Shown one piece after another: positions 57,384-64,000 of a stretch of DNA of 64,000 bases (the stretch's first letter is position 1; every line of letters begins with the position of its first letter). The notes below the pieces were generated by a model, which was not told where the DNA came from, made no database searches, and saw nothing but the letters and a program-made list of their open reading frames with translations. The translations under genes and the position numbers were made by a program. Source of the DNA: Platerodrilus igneus (taxonomy: Eukaryota; Arthropoda; Insecta; Coleoptera; Lycidae); the NCBI GenBank assembly GCA_036346225.1, contig JARFIW010001480.1:15371501-15435500 (forward strand), read 5' to 3'.

Positions 57384-58875
57384 TGTGAAGGTGAACAACC
57401 ACTTCCTTCGATAACTCCGTTATCTAAACTTTCAGCAACAACTTCTGTGCCTGTTTCTCCACAACTTTTAATTTTTTTTCCGATGAGCTAGTAGACCATA
57501 TTGCATTTCAGACCAATTTATACGCTACACAAGAAAATAAACAGTATGATCCTACATCGTCCAATGAAATAAGACTATTTTTGGGTATGAATTTTTTTAT
57601 GGCAATGACAAGATTACCAAGTTATCGTGACTATTGGTCATCTGCACGCGATTTTCATGATTATTATATTTCTAAGTTAATAACACTAACCCGATTTGGA
57701 TGGTTGCTTTCACATGTACATTTTAATGATAAATCAGGTATGCCAAGTAAAAATCACACGAAGTTCGATCGATTATACAGAATTAGACCAATATTCGATT
57801 ACTTGGGGAAGGCCTTTTCTGATTGTTACAATCCATACCAAAAACTAGTTGTAGATGAAACGATGGTGAAATTTAAAGGTCGCAGTAGCCTAAAACAATA
57901 TATAAGAGATAAGCCAATAAAAAGAGGATTTAAAATTTGGATGCTGTGTGATGAGCGAGGCTATAACATTCGCTTTCAAGTTTATACTGGCAAAGATGGA
58001 ATTCTGTGAATAAAGGTCTGGCATTACGAGTAAAGAATATGTAGGAAAAAATCATATATTATTTTTTGATAATTTTTTTAATGGATATGACCTATTAGTA
58101 TCCCTAAAGAGGAGTAACAATTTTGCTTGTGGTACTATACGTCCTAGTAGAAGTACGTGCCTACTGTGCTTGACGAAAAGAAAATGAAAAGAGACGAATA
58201 CGATTGGAGGTCTACTTTTGCTGAAAGGATTGTAAAGGGATAAACTTTTTATCAAATTATCATAATCCAGAAGAAACAATCGTAATAAAAAGAAAAGAAA
58301 AAGATGGCAGTGTAAGTGATATTAGTGCTCTAAAAGTTTTAGAGGACTACAATCAGAATATGAACTTTGTTGACAACTTTGATCGGCAAAAACATGACTA
58401 TTGTTTAGACAGAAAAAGTAAAAATGCTATTTTAGGCTGCCTTTCCCTTTCTTGGATGCTGCTGTGTCAAATCCTTTTATAATATATAGGGATAACGTTG
58501 ATACAACAATGTCCAACAAACAATTTAAAAGACATATTTACGAATCACTCTTGGTTAAATATTTAGTTGATTCAAATAAAGGTAATACTCCAAAAAGAAG
58601 CATTACAATAAAAAAAACATAAACCTTCAGTAAGTCTAGAAATACGAATTCAAAGTTCCAGTCATCAACCAGAAAGGAGCACATCCAGAAGATGTGCTCA
58701 CTGTAGCACAAAGCAAAATCCAGTGCGGTCGATATGAAAGTGTTCAGTGTGTCAAGTAGGGTTATGTCTAAAAAATAATAATAATTGTTTCAAAATCTTC
58801 CACAATAAATAATTCGTTAAACAGTATTCACATTTGCATAGTGGATATTGATACTTGTAGTGATACTTTCTATCA
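57384..58875 (+). pseudogene. piggyBac-type transposase, copy B (right arm)
   Basis: Inverted twin of copy A. It begins within the acidic N-terminal part (SDCEGEQPLPS), has lost about 80 codons after VPVSPQL, and then is open from 57581 to 58009 (142 residues) with an intact first catalytic Asp in VVDETMVKFKGR (codon 57854-57856). FFDNFF follows at 58065, YNQNM(N)FVDNFDRQKHD at 58350, and the cysteine-rich RRCAHCSTKQNPVRS...CSVC at 58690-58770. Stops and shifts occur throughout the C-terminal half. TTAA at 58876 ends it. Confidence 0.9.
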
Positions 58876-58879
58876 TTAA

Positions 58880-59265
58880 ACCTCAACTATTTCACTTTTA
58901 GTGATAAAATATTTTTCTTTGTTTTAGACATTGATAATATGTTAAATTACTTGTGCTTCAAAGATGAGCAACTGTGCTTCCTTGGGAATTGCGAATAAAG
59001 TTTTTCTTATCCAAGAAGAACTATCTTGCTAGATAAAACCAGGAATAGATTCCGTCAATTATCTATTACTGAACTAGGATGTGTAACCACTATATCGCAT
59101 GAAATTTTAACTACTGATGCTAAAGCATGTAAACTACGTCAATACCCTATATCCCGTGCCTTACAGAAACATTTATACGCCGAAATTGATAAAATGATTC
59201 AGTCTGGTGTTATTTCCACTAGCTATTCTCTTTGCAGCAGAACAGAACGGATCGACCGATTTTAA
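58880..59265 (+). pseudogene. RT start of element C, inverted copy (right arm)
   Basis: Inverted twin of 55325-55720: DKTRNRFRQLSITELGCVTTISHEILTTDAKACKLRQYPIS, EIDKMIQSGVIS. A few residues differ from the left copy, so the arms have diverged since duplication. Confidence 0.8.
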
Positions 59266-59269
59266 TGAT

Positions 59270-60080
59270 TTTTTACCAAAAGTCTTCGTTTTCCAACAAC
59301 TTTATTATCATCATCATTTCATCATTATCATTTTGTTTTCGACCTTACTTAAGGTTAGTTTGACGCAAAACTTCTTTTCCATTCTGTGCTAATCTAAAAA
59401 GTTCTACCCTTCACAACCTAAATTTCTAATAATTTGACTAATATAGCTTGGTCTAGGTCTTCCTATACTCCTCTACCTTTTTTCTATCTACCTGGCCCTA
59501 TATAGATATTAGCAACCTGATGGTTGTTAAAGAACTCCAACATGTTTACATGATTTCCATTTATAAGGAAATTGAAATATTACCTGGTATCCCCTCCAAA
59601 AAAAGTAAAAGTGTTAAATTATATGTTATGGTAATGTTTAAGCAACGAATCGCTAATTGTGAGTTATGTCATGGAAACGTTGATTAAGTTATATGTTTTG
59701 GTAAGGCTTAAGCAACGATCCATGTTTTGTTTTCGAACATACTTAAGGTTGGTTTGACGCAGCTCTCAATTTTTTTCTATTCTGAGCTAGTCTAAAAAGG
59801 TCTACATACTCTTCACAACTTACGTCTTTAATAATTTGACTAATATAGCTTTGTCTAGGTCTTTCTACTCTATTTTTATTCGGTAGTCTATAATCTAAGA
59901 CCTTACTAAATAATTCCTCATGTCTTAACTGATGCCCTATCATTCTATCTCACCTGACCTTTAATTGTTACCACATGCAGGGTTCCTCACCTATCCTTCT
60001 ATAAACTTCCTCATTTGTTACTCTATCTGTCGAACTAATCTTCAACATTCTCCTATAACACCAAGTTTCAAAAGTTTCTA
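59270..60080 (-). pseudogene. RTE-like C-terminus and tail, inverted copy (right arm)
   Basis: Inverted twin of 54581-55320, including the duplicated C-terminal tail (59400-59470) and the frame 59943-59743 (MIGHQLRHEELFSKVLDYRL, SYISQIIKDVSCEEYVDLFRLAQ). An additional about 78-bp tandem duplication with AAGCAACGA(A)TC lies at 59630-59720 in this arm only. Confidence 0.85.
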
Positions 60081-61640
60081 TCTTTTTCTCATCTGCCCTT
60101 TAATTCTCCAAGTCTCAATACAGTATAACAGAACGCTCCATACGTACGACTTTAAGAAACCTTTTCTATTATCTAAACTAATACTATTAGCTATTAGTAA
60201 TTCTTTTTTTTAAACATTTCTTTAGCTTGAGCTATTCTAGCTTCTATATCCTTTCTGCTATGTCTGTCATTTGTAATTATACTACCTAAATAACAAAATT
60301 CATCTACCTCCTCTAACTCAGTATTACCTTTTTTTAATTTTGGTTTAGAACTTTGTCTTTCCTGTTCATACTATGTTACTCTGTAGTATTTCATCTAAAA
60401 TAATTATAAACTCTCCTAACTCTTTTCTAGACTCTGCTATAATGGCCATATCATCAGCAAATACCTATTTGTTATCTCTTTCTAGCTAAGTTCAAAGTTT
60501 TTCTCAATATAAACATTAAAAATCAAAAGAGAGAGTATACAGCCCTGTCTAACACAATTTCCAATCTTAGCTTCTTTTTCTATTTCATCAAATCTAATAG
60601 CTACGCTTTGTTTTTATGCAGACTGTAAATAATTTTTCCATTCCCATGAGAGATTCCTATTTTTCGCAAAATCCTGAACATAACAATCCAATTAACCTTA
60701 TCAAATACTTTTTCTAAATCTACAACGCAAAGTGAGTCTTTTTATTTTTTGAAACCTTTTTTCGATAATTACCCTAATCATTAGTATCGGTTCTCTAGTC
60801 CCTCTGTCTTTACGAAAACCATATTGGTCTTTGCCTAAATAATTCTCAAGCAAAGCTTCTACTCTATTTTTAATTATTATTGTTAGTATTTTGGAAGCGT
60901 GGGAAGTTAAACTAACCGTTCTAAAATTCTCGCACCTTTCAGCTACTGAATTTTTTGGGATTGGGATAATAATATTGTTTTCGAAATCTTTGGAACCTCG
61001 CCTGTTTAAAGTGTTCTGACTTGCATATTTTATTAATTCTGCGGGTATATCGTCTGTCCCCGACGCTTTATTTAGTTTAAGATCCCTAACAGCTCTATCA
61101 AATTTCTATCTTAATATTGAGAACCCTATTTCTACATCCTCTTTTTGGTCGTTCTCTAACTCATCCATATCGTCTCCCTTATATAAATCTTCTAAATATC
61201 TTTTCCATCTATCTGCTACCTCAACTTTATTTATTAGAAGCTCATTATTCTCTTCTGTAATACCACTATATTTTTTCCTATTGTTTCCGAAAAACTTTTT
61301 AACTGCCCTGCAAGCCTTGTCTGTCTTACCTACTCTCAATCATCTTGTATTCCCTTACAATTCTCCTCCATCCATTTATTTCTAGTTTTTCTACACTCAT
61401 GTACTATCTTATTTCTAACTCTATTATATGTTTGCTTACTTTGACTATCCAATTCTCTGAAAGGTTTAAGCTTTCTTCTATTCTCTATTAAATCTTGTAT
61501 CTTTTTTGTTACCTAGGGTTTCCTCGCTTCTACTTTTTTTGTGCTGCTGTATCATGTACAGCCCTTTTTATTTCTTTCCATCTATTTTCAACGTTCCCTC
61601 CTATTGTGTAACCTTCCGGTCGACACTTCTGTGTCAGCAT
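60081..61640 (-). pseudogene. RTE-like RT and linker (right copy, more complete)
   Basis: Minus-strand blocks from 61640: NRWKEIKRAVHDTA, KPWVTKKIQDLIENRRK, NRVRNKIVHECRKTRNKWM, the frame 61339-61106 (CRAVKKFFGNNRKKYSGI, RWKRYLEDLYKGDDM), then RT sequence with NKASGTDDIPAELIKYASQ, IIIPIPK, VSLTSHASKILTIIIKNRVE, QYGFRKDRGTREPI, FADDMAIIAESRKELGE near 60450 and LDNRKGFLKSYVWSVLLY near 60140. It preserves RT parts deleted in the left copy and runs into the C-terminus without the 4.5-kb interruption. Many shifts. Confidence 0.85.
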
Positions 61641-61984
61641 TCTATTTATATAATATTTCTAAATTCAATTGTCTGCTGATAGCATTGTCCTGCTATCTAT
61701 ATAATATTGTAAAATAAATATATAATTATTTAATTTAAATTATTATTTTGTAATATTTTCTTTTTATTCTTTAGAAGCTTTACCCTCGTGACTATCAGCT
61801 AAAAATTAAACCTCCAAATTTCCTAACCCTTAACCTGATATCACAAGGTCGAGAATTTCTTTTTTTTTAATGTAAGCCCAAGGTAATGTTGGATGGAGAA
61901 TGGCTTGAGACAAAGAAAAACTCTTAAGATATAAACGGCTAGTCGAGTGTTAGCTCTGGGTAGATCATGAGCTTGGGTTATGGG
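61641..61984. other. Unassigned spacer at outer edge of the right arm
   Basis: About 340 bp, AT-rich, no similarity noted to neighbours. It lies between the end of RTE-like similarity and the piggyBac N-terminus and so marks the rearrangement breakpoint. Confidence 0.4.
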
Positions 61985-62705
61985 TGGAGAAACAGGCACA
62001 GAAGTTGTTGCTGAAAGTTTAGATAACGGAGTTATCGAAGGAAGTGGTTGTTCACCTTCACAATCACTTTAATCCTCATCCGAGGAAGATGCAGAAAAAT
62101 AAATGTTTTTTTTGTATTTATATTAGGCTCGTAAGTCGGATCATCATCAAAGACCTCGTAATCGCTGATCGCTGGTTCAGAGTTAAAAAGACTGTCAATA
62201 ATTTCTTCATGCTCTTTTGGTGTTATAAGCTGCTTCATGTAGAACCTAGAATAATCATATGAAGTACACGGTCCACTAACTAAAGCATGGTGGTTTCTAT
62301 CATAAACCACTTACTTCCTACCAGAATTCATTTCTGTATGGTATATCACCGATTTGCTTGTGTATAATACTGTCTATAATTTATGCAATGCACCACAAAA
62401 CTTGTTCACACTTAAAAGCATACTAACAGTGTTGAAGTATTACATTCAACAAATGATCCAGCACAACATCAGCTGATGCTTTACGACCAAGTGAATGTCA
62501 GCTGAATAATAATCTGTACTTAAGTTTCAACTGTATCATGCCACCTAGTAATCTATTAGCAAAGCATATAAAGCGGTTAGTTTTGCCAACCACCATAGAA
62601 ATGTAAACAGATATTCATTTAGAAAGTGTTTAATAACAATAACCACCATGCCTTAAAAGTGAAAAATGTAGTGGTCACTAACATTAACCGCCATGCTTCA
62701 AAGAG
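61985..62705 (-). pseudogene. piggyBac-type element, 5' end and transposase N-terminus
   Basis: The minus frame 62310-62032 gives MKQLITPKEHEEIIDSLFNSEPAISDYEVFDDDPTYEPNI, the acidic N-terminal region usual in piggyBac-type transposases. After a shift it reads SDCEGEQPLPS...SKLSATTSVPVSP, which overlaps by about 100 bp with the starts of copies A and B, then ends sharply at 61985. The remainder corresponds to copy A, so this is the original 5' end of that element. 62311-62705 is the untranslated leader. Confidence 0.85.
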
Positions 62706-62709
62706 TTAA
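62655..62709 (-). repeat. 5' terminal repeat and TTAA target site of the piggyBac-type element
   Basis: On the minus strand TTAA (62706-62709) is followed by CTCTTTGAAGCATGGCGG; a C(C/T)CTTTG start next to TTAA is characteristic of piggyBac-type ends. GCATGGCGGTTA and, some 40 bp further, GCATGGTGGTTA form a sub-terminal direct repeat. No matching 3' terminal repeat was recognised at 55724 or 58875. Confidence 0.65.
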
Positions 62710-63460
62710 CTTGTCAAGTAAAATCAAGGAAATTGAACTATAAATTAAAGAGGTAGTAAAAATCAACTCCTAAAAGGAAAGAATGCGCTATGGCCGGTAG
62801 GATTAAACACTTAACCTCACGTTCAAGAGATTATATACAAATTTATAATTTGATGGATCCAATTACTTGTACCTGAGCGGAATCAACGATAATCATAAAG
62901 GTATTTTGAGGTATTATTTTAAAATCAATATTTTGTTCTTCTATTTGTTGCAAACACGCGGAATTAATTAAGGAGGAATTAGAACCAGTGTCTAACAATG
63001 TATCGATAGATAAGGAGGCAATAGAAATCGGTAAATGTGGATGGTTAACAAACGGTTTTGTTTAAAATTTTGCAGTTGCAGAGATAGGGTGATGAAAAGT
63101 AAAGTATACATGATTTTCAACCAGTTAGACCATTCAAGTGAGCTGTACGACATATTTTAGTTAAAGGGAAAGAAGTTGCTGATGTAGGTATGTTATTGGA
63201 GGCATAATCATCATTTTTGCATAATAACGGTAACGGTACAATAAGTTTTGAGTTTAGTTAGTGCGAGAACGCTAATTTTGTGTTACTGGGTGTTTTCGAA
63301 ACCAAGTGGACATAACAACAGACACAAATATTTTTATACACATTGGATCTTCCACAACCGTAGCAAAAACGTTTTAGCGTTGAGTGCAAGCAGTATAGTT
63401 GTGGTTACCTTTTCGACAATTCCAACAAGAAAGTTTAGTTTGTTCGGTATTCGATATTGG
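62710..63460 (-). pseudogene. gag zinc finger and protease, Ty3/Gypsy element C
   Basis: From 63440 the minus strand reads LSCWNCRKGNHNYTACTQR and a second Cys-rich stretch (NVFxYGCG-like), i.e. the Gag nucleocapsid end. At about 63060-62750: PISIASLSIDTLLDTGSNSSLINSACLQQIEEQ (retropepsin active site DTGS) and CLILPAIAHSFLLGVDFYYLFNL, the protease end with LGVDF. Several shifts. The frame runs into the piggyBac TTAA at 62709; its continuation lies at 55720. Confidence 0.8.
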
Positions 63461-63609
63461 GAACGAGAAATTATGAGGATTAAGAGAAAACTTATTACGG
63501 TAAGATACATTTTAATGCGAAGATTTTGATTGGGGCATATCACTGAAATATAGAGCACTTGGGAGTACAAAACACTATCTTTCGGTTGTAAAGAATTTTG
63601 AAGTTGAAA
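63461..63609. other. Short spacer between element C and R1-group sequence
   Basis: 150 bp, no feature recognised; probably worn gag of element C. Confidence 0.3.
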
Positions 63610-64000
63610 CAAACCGTGGCCAGCTGTAAGTGGCCACGCGGGATAATATTAAATAATTTGCCCAACGAGTTCATACTCACCGCGGAAACAAAAACAGGAA
63701 CAAACACGTTCTACGCGATAAGCGCGTATTTTCCGCCAGTGGACTCCCGGCGGGAAAATCCTCAAACCGAGGACTTATTCAAACCGAAGGCATATTTTGC
63801 AAAATCGAAAGGAAAAAAAAATTAATAGTTGGGGAAGACTTTAATGCCAAGTCACCGTTATGGGGGTAGCTCTATCAAAGACGTCAGGGGCTCGCAGGTT
63901 GCTGATCTTTTTAATGAATGGGATCTTAGTGTGATAAACACTAATGATTTACCTACGTCTGAGGGACGTAGAAGCAACAGTTTTATAGATATTACTGCAG
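63610..64000 (+). pseudogene. R1-group endonuclease fragment (cut by right window edge)
   Basis: Plus-strand residues GIILNNLPNEFILTAETKTG, FYAISAYFPPVDS, then after a shift near 63825 LIVGEDFNAKSPLWG (the catalytic GDFN block, here GEDFN) and, after another at 63868, VADLFNEWDLSVINTND and SFIDITA at the edge. It is the second half of the endonuclease that is missing from the copy at 9475-9745, which shares the GIILNN block. Opposite orientation to that copy. The RT, if present, lies outside the window. Confidence 0.8.

Larger units (their letters stand above)
54581..60080. repeat. 5.5-kb palindrome, arms 54581-57378 and 57384-60080
   Basis: Left and right halves are inverted copies. In both, from outside to centre, lie RTE C-terminus with its duplicated tail, the RT start of element C and the piggyBac-type transposase. 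The centre is AACGGAGTTATCGAAG facing its reverse complement across about 30 bp. The right arm has lost some 250 bp near 57478. Similarity may go on outward to about 49010 on the left (not counting 50068-54580) and 61640 on the right. Confidence 0.9.

Overview
The window looks like a stretch of an arthropod, most likely insect, nuclear genome: AT-rich, without bacterial gene organisation, and built almost entirely from decayed transposable elements that nest in one another. The families present are errantivirus-like and other Ty3/Gypsy LTR elements, an R1-group non-LTR element with RNase H, an RTE-like non-LTR element, a piggyBac-type DNA transposon and a Polinton/Maverick-like element. No tRNA, rRNA or CRISPR array was seen. 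The only candidate host-gene piece is a possible signal-peptide exon at 4803-4982.

Layout. 1-3114 (minus): errantivirus-like element A (env start, integrase, a gag/RNase H chimera, gag start), interrupted at about 640-1301 by foreign DNA holding a TATA box and two palindromes. 3115-6697: mostly unassigned, with a diverged repeat and the exon candidate. 6698-10635 (minus): an R1-group element with ORF1 and ORF2, all broken. 10640-12432 (plus): RT, RNase H and partial integrase of Ty3/Gypsy element B. 12433-19945: AT-rich, no recognised gene. 19946-27725 (minus): structurally complete LTR element D with two LTRs of about 1.47 kb, 4-bp target duplication, primer-binding site, polypurine tract, gag, protease, RT, RNase H and integrase.

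From about 29160 to 63460 one further Ty3/Gypsy copy (C, minus strand) can be followed in the right gene order: gag zinc finger and protease (62710-63460), RT start (55325-55720), RT-RNase H-integrase (45581-47700) and the last residues of integrase (29160-29227). The gaps are later insertions: a piggyBac-type element between protease and RT, RTE-like sequence inside RT, and a 16.3-kb Polinton-like element inside the integrase tail, flanked by an imperfect 6-bp target duplication. The Polinton-like element is itself a giant inverted repeat with arms of about 5 kb; each arm carries the same small gene, and two copies of the Polinton integrase C-terminus lie near the middle. A second large palindrome, centred near 57385, doubles the piggyBac, gypsy C and RTE material in opposite orientation. 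At the right edge (63610-64000) a second R1-group endonuclease begins and runs out of the window.

Nearly every coding region has stops, frameshifts, deletions or altered catalytic residues, so the locus reads as a transposon graveyard. Its two multi-kilobase inverted repeats and nested order of insertion are its most unusual features; whether they are transcribed or feed small-RNA pathways cannot be judged from sequence alone.
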